Source: Flavobacterium hibisci (lineage in GTDB: Bacteria > Bacteroidota > Bacteroidia > Flavobacteriales > Flavobacteriaceae). Taken from it: a stretch of 64,000 nt of DNA. Within the stretch, counting starts at the first letter, position 1; the number at the start of each line of letters is the position of its first letter. A program made the position numbers and the translations under genes. Location: assembly GCF_020026925.1 (NCBI RefSeq), contig NZ_JAIQDW010000015.1, positions 56,491 through 120,490 on the forward strand, read 5' to 3'. This document shows positions 19,701 through 26,818 of this stretch, one piece after another. The notes under the pieces were generated by a model that was not told the DNA's origin, did not search any database, and worked only from the letters and a program-made list of their open reading frames with translations.

Positions 19701-21099
19701 CAACAAGAGTAAGAATCGGAATATAAACAATCAGGATAATAATTTCTCCGAATGCAGCACTCATTCTAATTTTAGAAGCCGACTGAAAAACTTCTTCGTC
19801 CATTTCTTCCTGTGTAAGACTTCTCATTGTTTTTCGCATTCCTAAATGATGCAATGTTGCTTCTACAACAATTACGGCTCCATCGACAATAAGTCCGAAA
19901 TCAATCGCCCCAAGTGACATTAAATTGGCACTTACACCAAAAACATTCATCATTGCCAAAGCAAATAGCATTGCTAACGGAATCGCTGAGGCCACAATTA
20001 AACCTGCCCTAAGATTTCCTAAAAATAAGACCAAAACAAAAATCACAATCAAAGCTCCTTCTACAAGGTTTTTCTCTACGGTACTGATTGCTCTTCCAAC
20101 TAAATCGGTACGATCCAGAAAAGGTTCGATTGTGACATCATCCGGAAGTGATTTCTGGATAGTAGGCAGTTTTTCTTTGATGCGTTTTACAACTTCATTA
20201 CTGTTTTCGCCTTTGAGCATCAGGACTACGCCGCCAACGGCATCTACTTCTCCGTTATAGGTCAAAGCTCCATATCGAACTGCTTTTCCAAATCTAACTT
20301 CGGCAACATCGCTTACATAAATTGGTGCAGCTCCGGTATTTTTTACCACGATCTTTTTTACATCATCCAATGAAGTAACAAGGCCTATTCCTCTGATAAA
20401 ATAAGCATTAGGTTTTTTGTCAATGTAAGCCCCTCCGGTATTTTGATTGTTTTTCTCAAGTGCGATAAAAATATCCGGAATACTCACTCCCATTGCTTTT
20501 AACCTGTCAGGATTAACGGCAACTTCGTATTGTTTTAACTCACCACCGAAACTGTTTACCTCTGCAATTCCGGGTGTCCCGTATAATTGTCTGGCAACAA
20601 TCCAGTCCTGCATGGTACGAAGGTCTTTTGCATTGTATTTATGCTTGCTCCCTTTCTTAGGATGAATGATATACTGATACACTTCTCCAAGACCCGTACT
20701 TACCGGAGCCATTTCTGGTGTGCCGGCACCTTGGGGAATTTGATCCTGTGCTTCCTTTAGTCTTTCATTAATAAGCTGTCTGGCAAAATAGATATCAGTT
20801 TCATCATCAAAAACCACGGTGATTACCGAAAGTCCGAATCGTGAAATACTTCTGATTTCCTGAATTTTTGGAACAGTGGCTATACTTTGTTCAATAGGAA
20901 AAGTCACTAATTGCTCTACTTCCTGTCCCGCGAGTGTTGGACAGCTTGTAAAGATCTGAACCTGATTGTTCGTGATGTCAGGTACGGCATCAATTGATAA
21001 TTTAGTTGCGCTCCATACGCCCCAAATTATCAAAAGCAAAGTCATTAAACCAATAACGATTTTGTTCTTTATACTGAATTTGATTATATTATCTAACAC
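16783..21099 (-). CDS. CzcA-type heavy-metal RND pump fused to CzcC/TolC-type outer membrane factor
   Basis: Proton-driven export of divalent metal. The first ~1035 residues are an RND permease whose TM4 motif DFGLIVDGAVIVVEATLH carries the acidic residues of the divalent (CzcA-like) HME-RND group. The last ~400 residues are an outer membrane efflux (TolC-like) protein. They are joined through a short linker and a hydrophobic, signal-peptide-like stretch (MGNTTIIILFFLTGLGSANAQ, split here as MGNTTIIILFF and LTGLGSANAQ). This pump-channel fusion is known in Bacteroidota. I place the start at the GTG at 21099, because the family begins at (M/V)LDNIIKFSIKNK and a -7 box sits at 21189-21196, which would put the transcription start close to the upstream in-frame ATG at 21183. 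The longer form would be 1466 residues. Confidence 0.9.
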   Translation of the reverse strand: MLDNIIKFSIKNKIVIGLMTLLLIIWGVWSATKLSIDAVPDITNNQVQIFTSCPTLAGQEVEQLVTFPIEQSIATVPKIQEIRSISRFGLSVITVVFDDETDIYFARQLINERLKEAQDQIPQGAGTPEMAPVSTGLGEVYQYIIHPKKGSKHKYNAKDLRTMQDWIVARQLYGTPGIAEVNSFGGELKQYEVAVNPDRLKAMGVSIPDIFIALEKNNQNTGGAYIDKKPNAYFIRGIGLVTSLDDVKKIVVKNTGAAPIYVSDVAEVRFGKAVRYGALTYNGEVDAVGGVVLMLKGENSNEVVKRIKEKLPTIQKSLPDDVTIEPFLDRTDLVGRAISTVEKNLVEGALIVIFVLVLFLGNLRAGLIVASAIPLAMLFALAMMNVFGVSANLMSLGAIDFGLIVDGAVIVVEATLHHLGMRKTMRSLTQEEMDEEVFQSASKIRMSAAFGEIIILIVYIPILTLVGVEGKMFRPMAQTVGFAIFGALILSLTYIPMMCALFLSKKPNHKENFSDKMMQKLQNMYQPLLQKVINIKYAVVGFTSFLFVIAIFCFTRMGGEFIPQLQEGDYAFHCILPQGSSLNQSIETSMQASRIIKKFEEVKMVVGKTGAAEVPTDPMPPEATDLMVVLKPQKEWKSGRDYNELADAITEKLEVIPGVFFEKNQPIQMRFNELMTGIRQDVAVKIFGENMDTLSVYAKEVSKVIQNVEGTTSPQVERVSGLPQINIEYDRTRIANYGLTIQDVNDVVSTAFAGKSAGQVYENERRFDLVVRLDSIHRSGIDNVSNLMIPTNTGNQIPLSQVANVNYKLGPAQISREAGKRRIVVGFNVSGRDVQSVVEDIKKKLSEKVKLPPGYYFTYGGQFENLQKANARLMIAVPVSLLLIFGLLYFTFRSFKQAILIFTAIPMSAIGGIFALMLRGMPFSISAGIGFIALFGVAVLNGIVLIGTFNQLEKEGMKNIFERVKEGTITRLRPVLMTATVASLGFLPMAISSSAGAEVQRPLATVVIGGLITATFLTLFVLPLLYIIFNSKFNFNGKFKMGNTTIIILFFLTGLGSANAQERISMDHAVEMALKNNQQIGVNEAEIRTAGLNVKTAVDIPKTGIFAENEDLRPSDNTGILKIGISQAVAWPGLYAARKDYFNEQLKYAELNTGLLNATIKREVQTAYYKLWYLQDKQLLYKRLDSIYTLLFKTAEVRLKAGDVAALDKIAADAKLQELKAFSDQNKKDMTVQQQQLMMLLNQNVWLLPLEIPLGKADVVLSENNGAHPLLVLQEQNVKIAESNISVQRNSNMPEFSGRVFSQRLWGANDPYTGFSATASFPLFGAGYARNKVKAASAEKEVQEKSLLYQAQQMHTQKASAIAEIEKNLSLLNYYETIGLKQAEEIIKASTLSYRSGEISFAELGQFLSQAVGIRQNYLDILNQYNQSAVQFNYFNNK

Positions 21100-21188
21100 A
21101 ATGTAATTTGTTTTACGCTTAGAAAATAGTCTGTTCCCACCCAAAAGTGGCGAAAAATAGGAATGTGCGCTAACAGATTGCATGACTG

Positions 21189-21196
21189 CAAAATTA
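21189..21196 (-). promoter_or_regulatory. -7 box upstream of the RND pump gene
   Basis: The minus strand reads TAATTTTGCA here, matching TAnnTTTG. Transcription would start near 21182, next to the ATG at 21183 and about 80 nt before the GTG at 21099, supporting the downstream start. No clear -33 TTTG is seen. Confidence 0.45.
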
Positions 21197-21212
21197 ATTT
21201 ACAGCATGATTT

Positions 21213-21241
21213 TTAGTGATTCTTAAACAAAAAATCACTAA
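21213..21241. repeat. inverted repeat between the DUF6660 gene and the RND pump gene
   Basis: A 9-bp perfect inverted repeat (TTAGTGATT / AATCACTAA) with an 11-bp spacer lies upstream of the pump's -7 box. There is no U-run on the minus strand, so it is more like an operator than a terminator. Its role is unknown. Confidence 0.45.
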
Positions 21242-21263
21242 CTGAAATACACATCAAAGAAAA

Positions 21264-21587
21264 TTAAACGAAAAATTTAGGAGGTTCCCATATACTTCCG
21301 GAGTATCTGGAAATAATCTGGCAGTCTTTTATAACTATTTTTTTAAGGATAATAATGGGTTGCTGAAAATTAAATTCCGGCATTTTAAAATTAAATTTAA
21401 CAACCGAAACACTGCAGCAAGAGCACTGGCAGAATGGTGTACAATGATCATCCTGATCGTCATTATGATTATGTGATACCTCTTTCTGATACGATATGGA
21501 ATCTGCACAATTATTATAAACATCACTACACGGAACTAAAAGAAGTCCCAGGATATACATTAATAATATTGTTGTTTTCCATTTCAT
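21264..21587 (-). CDS. DUF6660-like small Cys/His-rich exported protein
   Basis: The 107-residue protein starts at the ATG at 21587 (MKWKTTILL); a longer in-frame start at 21644 would precede the signal peptide and is unlikely. It has an N-terminal hydrophobic segment (about 5-20), a His/Asp cluster (HNHNDDQDDH), a cysteine cluster (CTPFCQCSCC), and a C-terminal SGSIWEPPKF motif. This arrangement is that of small proteins found directly upstream of CzcA/CusA pumps in Bacteroidota (DUF6660). The metal-ligand-rich middle suggests periplasmic metal binding; that is inference. It heads the metal-efflux cluster, 164 bp upstream of the pump start. Confidence 0.75.
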   Translation of the reverse strand: MKWKTTILLMYILGLLLVPCSDVYNNCADSISYQKEVSHNHNDDQDDHCTPFCQCSCCSVSVVKFNFKMPEFNFQQPIIILKKIVIKDCQIISRYSGSIWEPPKFFV

Positions 21588-21756
21588 ATTAGACAAATGT
21601 ATAAAAAAATTTATGCAATCAGATTGCAAAGTGGTATACTGCACAACAATTGAGCTTAATTATGTAACCAGTTATTCCAATTATATAAAATAAAACTAGC
21701 TAATCCATGTAATTTTAAAATAATTAATACAATAAGATCACTTAATAAATAAAATC

Positions 21757-22014
21757 ATGGAAAACTTAATCAATCAGGAAAATCTTGAAGAAATCAGAGA
21801 ATTTATTGAAGATAAAATTGCGGATGTGCCGGGCAGCTATATACTAATTGGTGCAATTGGCTCCTTGCTTTTATCTTCATACCTTGATAAAACGGGTAAA
21901 AAACAAGCGGCTTCTGCAATTGGAAAATTAGCTATTCCTATCATAGGAATCGGACTTGCCAAATACAAAGATGTAATAAAATCTGAGATTGAAAATCAGT
22001 TAGAAAAAGTGTAG
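21757..22014 (+). CDS. small hydrophobic protein of unknown function
   Basis: The 85-residue protein has an acidic helical N-terminus (MENLINQENLEEIREFIEDK), two short hydrophobic segments rich in Gly/Ala/Ile (about 27-41 and 52-65), and a charged C-terminal helix. It may be a small membrane-associated protein. It stands alone, divergent from the metal cluster, and has its own terminator 54 bp downstream. I do not recognise a family. Confidence 0.65.
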   Translation: MENLINQENLEEIREFIEDKIADVPGSYILIGAIGSLLLSSYLDKTGKKQAASAIGKLAIPIIGIGLAKYKDVIKSEIENQLEKV

Positions 22015-22067
22015 TCTTAAAAAATCAGCATTTTTTTCATTTTATTACTTAAGTTGTGCCCATCAAT

Positions 22068-22095
22068 AAAGCCTGAGATTTACCTCAGGCTTTTC
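22068..22095 (+). terminator. intrinsic terminator after the small hydrophobic protein gene
   Basis: Stem AAAGCCTGAG / CTCAGGCTTT (10 bp, 6-nt loop) followed by TTCTATTTT, 54 bp after the stop codon. Confidence 0.75.
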
Positions 22096-22505
22096 TATTT
22101 TAAATTATAATTCATTTAATGTATATGAGATTATGTTCACTATTCCACACAAAAATTCCTTAATCCAGATATAAATGAAAGGTACATTTAATCGAATTTT
22201 TGATATCCTTTTTATTCAAAATCCTATATTGCGGCAGATTAAATTGGAAATAAACTTCTGTATGAAATCAAAAACAAAATACAATTAAGAAAGAAAAATC
22301 TTTCTTAATAACAGTTTTTAAAAATAATTTTAAAATTATTCGATAGCATCATTTTACAAAAACTATGTTAGTTACTTTTTCAGAATAAAAAACAATATAT
22401 TATTAATCAAATAAATGCATCAAAAAAAACAATACCATCTTTACAAATCATTATTTATTAAACTAAGATATCTTCAAAAAAACTAACAGCCTTATAAAAA
22501 AATAT
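22096..22505. other. AT-rich intergenic region before tRNA-Glu
   Basis: About 410 bp of very AT-rich sequence with no convincing reading frame or repeat. I see nothing in it apart from the tRNA promoter that begins just after it. Confidence 0.5.
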
Positions 22506-22535
22506 TTTGTGTTTTCTAAAATAATTGTATTTTTG
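22506..22535 (+). promoter_or_regulatory. Bacteroidota promoter for tRNA-Glu
   Basis: TTTG at 22506-22509 and TATTTTTG (TAnnTTTG) at 22528-22535 with an 18-bp spacer, a strong match to the Bacteroidota -33/-7 promoter, 18 bp upstream of the tRNA. Confidence 0.7.
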
Positions 22536-22553
22536 CACGCGAAATAAAAAGAA

Positions 22554-22625
22554 GGTCCGTTCGTCTATCGGTTAGGACGCCAGGTTTTCATCCTGGTAAG
22601 GGGGGTTCGATTCCCCCACGGACTA
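22554..22625 (+). tRNA. tRNA-Glu (anticodon TTC)
   Basis: The 72-nt sequence folds as a cloverleaf: acceptor stem GGTCCGT with ACGGACT, anticodon stem CCAGG/CCTGG with loop TTTTCAT giving anticodon TTC (22587-22589), and T-arm GGGGG-TTCGATT-CCCCC. CCA is not encoded. It has its own promoter upstream and a terminator 13 bp downstream. Confidence 0.97.
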
Positions 22626-22638
22626 CTTAATTAAAGAC

Positions 22639-22668
22639 AAAGCTTCAGGGAGATCTGAAGCTTTTTTT
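22639..22668 (+). terminator. intrinsic terminator after tRNA-Glu
   Basis: Stem AAAGCTTCAG / CTGAAGCTTT (10 bp, loop GGAGAT) running into seven T. Confidence 0.85.
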
Positions 22669-22785
22669 ATTTTAAATAATTTCGAACTTATACCAATAAA
22701 AAATTGTAAGGTGTGGAACAATGCACATTTTGAAAATACTTTACATTCGGAGAAGCAAAGGAATTTTACTTCCTATCCACTGAAA

Positions 22786-23214
22786 TCATATTGACTTATC
22801 TTCAATTACAATTTTAACTCTATAATGCACACTTTTATCTCTGTGAAAATTGGATGATATTGTATAGATAACCGGTCCTTTTGAAAAATCGTGCTGCTCA
22901 CCAATAGAGGGCGAGATACTGTATTTATTGTTGTCTAAATCAAATTGTTTTAAGCTGAGTATCAAACTCTGATGTACAGCGGGAATGGTTATTTCAATCT
23001 CCCCATATTTTTTTTCTTCTCCTTTCACTAATTCAGGATGTACTATTTTGATGTTCATAAGGGAAACTTCAGATAAAGGAAAGCTTTTCAATTGGGCATT
23101 TTCTAATTCGGGATCAGGTCTCATTTCATTTGAATCTTCTCCCTGGCATGATACCATCAGAAACAAACTAATAAACTGAAATGCTAAAAAAAACTTGGCT
23201 ATTTGGGGTTTCAT
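22786..23214 (-). CDS. small lipoprotein with DUF5018-like beta domain
   Basis: The 142-residue protein has a lipobox VSC at Cys23. The mature part resembles one Ig-like repeat of the DUF5018 type: LKSFPLSEV, then EIEITIPAVHQSLILSL, SISPSIGEQHDFSKGPVIYTISSNF, and VHYRVKIVIED. Such domains usually form the N-terminal anchor of longer surface lipoproteins, so a stand-alone copy is short for the family. It has no obvious operon partner. Function unknown; surface location inferred. Confidence 0.7.
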   Translation of the reverse strand: MKPQIAKFFLAFQFISLFLMVSCQGEDSNEMRPDPELENAQLKSFPLSEVSLMNIKIVHPELVKGEEKKYGEIEITIPAVHQSLILSLKQFDLDNNKYSISPSIGEQHDFSKGPVIYTISSNFHRDKSVHYRVKIVIEDKSI

Positions 23215-23542
23215 AGTTAACGGGCTTTATAGATTTGATAGAATTAGAAGCGCTATTCCGGAAATGCAGTTACGCTTTTTTTCCAGAGAAAAAAAAACGG
23301 ATATCGGTTAAATTGGCTTGTCATGAACAATTTGCTTTTTTATAAAATATTTTTTTTGTAATTATTTACAGCACAAATTAGTAAAAAAAATATTTATTTT
23401 ATTACAATTTAGCTTTATTTTTCTTTTATTTTTTTGAAATTTTGTGATATACAAAGCTACTTCACCAACCTGGAAATTAAATCACTATAAATAACAATTT
23501 GATTAAACCGTCTAAATAGATACAACTTATTCATTCGAAATT
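23215..23542. other. AT-rich intergenic region
   Basis: About 330 bp between two minus-strand genes, very AT-rich toward its right side. No open frame, RNA gene or convincing hairpin. It probably contains the promoter of the small lipoprotein gene. Confidence 0.4.
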
Positions 23543-24631
23543 CTATCGAATTTGTAAATCTTCAAAATAGGAAGTTGTTTCGTTAATTAATGCCTGCATC
23601 AATTCAGTGGCTTTTGTGTGTTTTAAAACAGGTGCTATTTGACCTCCCCAAAATAAAATCATATCCCATTTTTGCTGGTCGAGGGCTGCTTTTCGCAATG
23701 AGGACATAAAGGTGGTCTGCAACGGAAAAGGTAATATATCTGTTTCTTTTCCTGTAAGTTCTTTTGCTATTCTACTGGTTATTCCGCGGCCGAGTCTTCC
23801 TGTGTAAGCGCGGGACAATGTTGTATATTTTGCCGCATCGGAGAATAACATTTGTTTGTGAATGGATAATGCATTCGATTCATCTACGGCTAAAAATGCG
23901 GCCCCAATCTGGGCTGCACTTGCTCCCAACGCTAATGCAGCTGCGACACCTTTTCCATTCGCGATTCCGCCAGCTGCGATAACCGGAATTTTTACTTTTT
24001 CCCGAATCAATTGCAATAAAACAAAAGTCCCCGTTATAGATGATTCTGCCGAAGCTAAGAAAGAAGGACGATGCCCGCCTGCTTCAAAACCTGATGCAAT
24101 AATCATATCAACACCTGAATTTTCTAAAAAAATGGCCTCATCTAAAGTGGTGGCTGTCCCAACCGTTACAATTCCTAATTTACGGCATTGCTCCAAAACA
24201 TCGGCCGGCAGTGCACCAAACATAAAACTGAATACTTTAGGTTTTACTTTCAAAATCACTTCGAGCTGGTTTTCAAACCGGGATTGAAAAGAAGCCGGTT
24301 TCTCCGGTAAAGGAATTCCGGCTTCATCAAAATAAGGTTTATATAGTTCTTTGGCTTTATTAAATTGTTCGTCAGTTAAACCCGATTCGGAAATATCATG
24401 ATCAGATACCCACAGATTTAAATTATAAGGTTTATTAGTCGCAGCTTTAATCTGTTTGTCTGTTTCAAAAATTTCCTGCGGACTCATTGTATAAGCTCCG
24501 TATCCGCCAAGGCCTCCTGCATTTGACACGGCTGCAGTTAATGCAACCGATGATAAATTACCTCCAAAGGGTCCCTGAAGTATGGGATATTGAATTCCAA
24601 GTAACGCTGCTGCTTTTGTATTGTACCACAT
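23543..24631 (-). CDS. nitronate monooxygenase-like FMN enzyme
   Basis: A TIM-barrel flavoprotein of 362 residues that in this family oxidises alkyl nitronates such as propionate 3-nitronate. Motifs include GPFGG near the N-terminus (about 20-24), SNAGGLGGYGA (about 36-46), the FMN/substrate motif ASGFEAGGHRPSF (about 179-191), and the phosphate-binding AAGGIANGKGVAAALALGASAAQIG (AAGGIANGKG followed by the GASAAQIG segment). The length is normal. It is the last gene of the minus-strand run led by the YceI gene, 17 bp after the preceding gene. Confidence 0.9.
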   Translation of the reverse strand: MWYNTKAAALLGIQYPILQGPFGGNLSSVALTAAVSNAGGLGGYGAYTMSPQEIFETDKQIKAATNKPYNLNLWVSDHDISESGLTDEQFNKAKELYKPYFDEAGIPLPEKPASFQSRFENQLEVILKVKPKVFSFMFGALPADVLEQCRKLGIVTVGTATTLDEAIFLENSGVDMIIASGFEAGGHRPSFLASAESSITGTFVLLQLIREKVKIPVIAAGGIANGKGVAAALALGASAAQIGAAFLAVDESNALSIHKQMLFSDAAKYTTLSRAYTGRLGRGITSRIAKELTGKETDILPFPLQTTFMSSLRKAALDQQKWDMILFWGGQIAPVLKHTKATELMQALINETTSYFEDLQIR

Positions 24632-24648
24632 GACTTTTAGTTTTGAAA

Positions 24649-25101
24649 TTATTCACTTGTATGTGTCAGCAATTTATTGACGATGATCCATTTTCCGTTA
24701 ATCTTATGGAAAGATAAAAAATCCCGATAATTAAAATCGTACATCTTTAAACTTAATTCTGCTGATGCAATGGAGTTTATCACCTTTATATTCAAAATTT
24801 CACCTTTAAAAGGTTTTCCGGAATCTTTTGGACTCTGTCTGTTTTTCACCCCATCCAGATATAATGCTATGGTTTTGAAATAAGGTTCTCCTTTCACATC
24901 CCCAAATAGCAAAGCTTCCGAATGAAATACACTTCCCAAAAATATTTCATCTCCTTCATAAATCCCTTTAAAATATTGGTTTTCAATTGCATTTGTAATT
25001 GAGAGAACCTCTTTTTTCTGATTTTCCATTTTGATCGTATTTTGTGCTTTTAAACCCTGAAAAATACAGAGCATAAAAGCAGTTAATAAAATAATTTTCA
25101 T
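24649..25101 (-). CDS. exported lumazine-binding-like (NTF2-fold) protein
   Basis: The 150-residue protein has a signal peptide (about 1-20, ending KAQ) and an NTF2-like domain resembling the 'putative lumazine-binding' family: an N-terminal helix (AIENQYFKGIYEGDEIFLGSVFH), GEPYFKTIALYLDGV, and a terminal beta strand (FHKINGKWIIVNKLL). These small proteins have a cone-shaped pocket and often no known substrate. It starts 1 bp after the SDR gene stop, so it is in the operon. Catalysis is not evident from sequence. Confidence 0.75.
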   Translation of the reverse strand: MKIILLTAFMLCIFQGLKAQNTIKMENQKKEVLSITNAIENQYFKGIYEGDEIFLGSVFHSEALLFGDVKGEPYFKTIALYLDGVKNRQSPKDSGKPFKGEILNIKVINSIASAELSLKMYDFNYRDFLSFHKINGKWIIVNKLLTHTSE

Positions 25102-25102
25102 T

Positions 25103-25837
25103 TTAGTTTAAATTGTGCCCTGCGGCTTTTCCTCCGTCAACGTTGATAATGGAGCCAGTAATGAAATTGCTTTTCGCGACTGTGTAGACCATTTCGGCTA
25201 CATCATCTATTTCTCCTACCCTGTTCAATAAATGCACACCAGCACTCTGATCTACTGTATCTCCATGCATTGGAGTCCTGATTACACCCGGAGCAACGGT
25301 ATTAAAACGAATATTTTGTTTTCCAAATTCGGCTGCCAATTGAATCGTCAGGGAATGGATAGCGCCTTTACTTGCCACAGGTGCCGAAGCCGGCCAACCA
25401 CCTAATCCGTGGTTTACCAAAGGAGTCCCAATATTTATGACAACACCGCCTTTTTGCTCCAGCATCTGAGGAACGACAGCCTGAGTGGTAAAATAAGTTC
25501 CTTTAAGATTGGTAGTCAAAAATTTATCCAGATAAGCTTCGTCAACTTCCAAAAAGGGTCTGCTGTCAAAGATGCCGGCATTGTTAACCAACACATCAAC
25601 AGAACCAAATTTTTCGATTGCAATTCTAACTAATTCTGCTCCGGTTTTTTTATCACTTATATCTCCGGCAAACATAGCCAGATTATCACCTGCCCCAAAT
25701 TCAGCATAAGCCCTTTCTAATGAAGTTTTTGTTACCGAATTGATTACCACATTATCTCCTCTGTCTAAAAAATATTGGGCTATTCCTTTTCCAATACCTG
25801 ATGCTGCTCCTGTAACTATTATGGTTTGCTTTTTCAT
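25103..25837 (-). CDS. short-chain dehydrogenase/reductase (SDR), atypical active site
   Basis: Rossmann-fold oxidoreductase of 244 residues. The cofactor motif is TGAASGIG (9-16), the structural motif NNAG is at 85-88, and the C-terminal SDR motif ITGSIINVDGG is intact. The catalytic YxxxK is not: at Lys157 the context is SAPVASK, so the position of the usual tyrosine (153) is proline, and the usual catalytic serine position looks like Thr138. Either a nearby residue substitutes or this is a non-standard SDR subgroup. It sits 5 bp downstream of the tautomerase gene, and 1 bp before the next gene. Confidence 0.88.
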   Translation of the reverse strand: MKKQTIIVTGAASGIGKGIAQYFLDRGDNVVINSVTKTSLERAYAEFGAGDNLAMFAGDISDKKTGAELVRIAIEKFGSVDVLVNNAGIFDSRPFLEVDEAYLDKFLTTNLKGTYFTTQAVVPQMLEQKGGVVINIGTPLVNHGLGGWPASAPVASKGAIHSLTIQLAAEFGKQNIRFNTVAPGVIRTPMHGDTVDQSAGVHLLNRVGEIDDVAEMVYTVAKSNFITGSIINVDGGKAAGHNLN

Positions 25838-25842
25838 GGTCT

Positions 25843-26061
25843 TTATTTTTTATCGGCTGTAATGCCTTTTTCTCTTAATATTGATGTTTGTTCTCCTGCG
25901 TAACCCCAATTGTCTAATTCTATTTCCTGAATTACGATGTGGGTTAAATGCGGGTCTTTGTTTAATACTTCTGTAATTAAACCGGTAATCCCACTGATTA
26001 ATTTTTGCTTTTGCTCCCGTGTTATACCTTCACGGGTCAATTCGATTTTTACGTAAGGCAT
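25843..26061 (-). CDS. 4-oxalocrotonate tautomerase-family protein
   Basis: The 72-residue protein begins MPYVKIEL, so Pro1 (after Met removal) would be the catalytic base of the tautomerase superfamily. The beta-alpha-beta pattern is complete (TREQKQKLISGITGLITEVL helix, then HIVIQEIELDNWGYAG). Size is normal for a 4-OT-like enzyme. It lies 4 bp after the YceI gene. Substrate unknown; together with the SDR and nitronate monooxygenase it suggests turnover of small reactive carbonyl or nitro compounds. Confidence 0.88.
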   Translation of the reverse strand: MPYVKIELTREGITREQKQKLISGITGLITEVLNKDPHLTHIVIQEIELDNWGYAGEQTSILREKGITADKK

Positions 26062-26065
26062 GGCA

Positions 26066-26617
26066 TTAGTTTTTAGACTGTTCTGAGATGGCTTCGGCAG
26101 TGATATTAAAATCCAATTCGAAGTCGTTATAAATCAATGTATCACCTAAATCTTTGAAGAAATTCCCGGAACGAAATTTAATATCATATTTAGTACGGTC
26201 AATAACAAGTTTACCGGTAAGGGTAATTGCATTTGTGCTTTTTCCAACTACAGCTTCAAAGCCGGCAATGTGTGTAATATCTTTTATGGTAAGGTTACCT
26301 TCTAGATAAAAAGTATCGCCTGATAGTTCCTTTACTGACGAAATATCAAAAGAGGCTGTTGGAAATTTTTCGGTTGAGAAAAAATCATCTGAAGCAAGAT
26401 GACCTGCGAATTGCGCATTTGCTGCCGGATCTGTTATATCCAGAATTTTAATTGAAGAGGTGTTAATGATTACATTACCTTCTTTTACTTTTCCATTATC
26501 TAAAATGAAATTACCTTCTTTGATACCAATTGTACCATTATGTGCACCGGTTACTTTTCTTCCGGTCCATTCTACGCTGCTGTCTGAGCTTACGATTTTA
26601 AAATTTATTGTTTCCAT
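26066..26617 (-). CDS. YceI-family lipocalin-fold protein
   Basis: The 183-residue protein fits the YceI fold: VEWTGRKVTGAHNGTIGIKEGNF near the N-terminus (as VEWTGRKVTGAHNG then TIGIKEG), HLASDDFFSTEKFPTASFDISSV in the middle, and LTIKDITH plus KLVIDRTKYDIKFRSG toward the end. These proteins bind isoprenoid-like lipids in a barrel. No signal peptide is present here, so a cytoplasmic form is implied. It is the first gene of the five-gene minus-strand operon, with a CRP-like palindrome 57 bp upstream. Confidence 0.9.
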   Translation of the reverse strand: METINFKIVSSDSSVEWTGRKVTGAHNGTIGIKEGNFILDNGKVKEGNVIINTSSIKILDITDPAANAQFAGHLASDDFFSTEKFPTASFDISSVKELSGDTFYLEGNLTIKDITHIAGFEAVVGKSTNAITLTGKLVIDRTKYDIKFRSGNFFKDLGDTLIYNDFELDFNITAEAISEQSKN

Positions 26618-26670
26618 TTTTATTGTATTTAAAAGTACAATGCAAAGGAACGGCGACTATGAAAATTGGT

Positions 26671-26690
26671 TACGTGATGTAGATCACATT
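26671..26690. promoter_or_regulatory. CRP-like palindromic operator upstream of the YceI operon
   Basis: The sequence TACGTGATGTAGATCACATT contains a perfect inverted repeat GTGAT-N4-ATCAC and is close to the classical CRP consensus. It lies about 57 bp upstream of the YceI start codon and the next gene upstream encodes a Crp/Fnr-family protein, so it is a likely binding site for that regulator. Confidence 0.6.
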
Positions 26691-26698
26691 CTAAATGT

Positions 26699-26780
26699 CC
26701 TAGCCCCGATAGAAGTGAAAATCCTTTTGTGGTGGGGTTCGCCACAAAAGATTGCAACGGATAGCGGGATTAGCTCCTGA
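26699..26780. ncRNA. structured intergenic RNA-like element
   Basis: A compact element with a perfect 9-bp stem CTTTTGTGG / CCACAAAAG (26724-26732 with 26742-26750), flanked by TAGCCCCGATAGAAG and GATAGCGGGATTAGCTCC, which pair as CCCG/CGGG and AGC/GCT. From memory, the same flanks recur between genes in many Flavobacteriia, and it may be a known motif such as Flavo-1; I cannot confirm this. Strand is uncertain. It lies between the Crp/Fnr gene and the YceI operon. Confidence 0.5.
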
Positions 26781-26818
26781 AAAAATAAATTTTACAATTA
26801 ATGCCTCTTAAATTGCTT

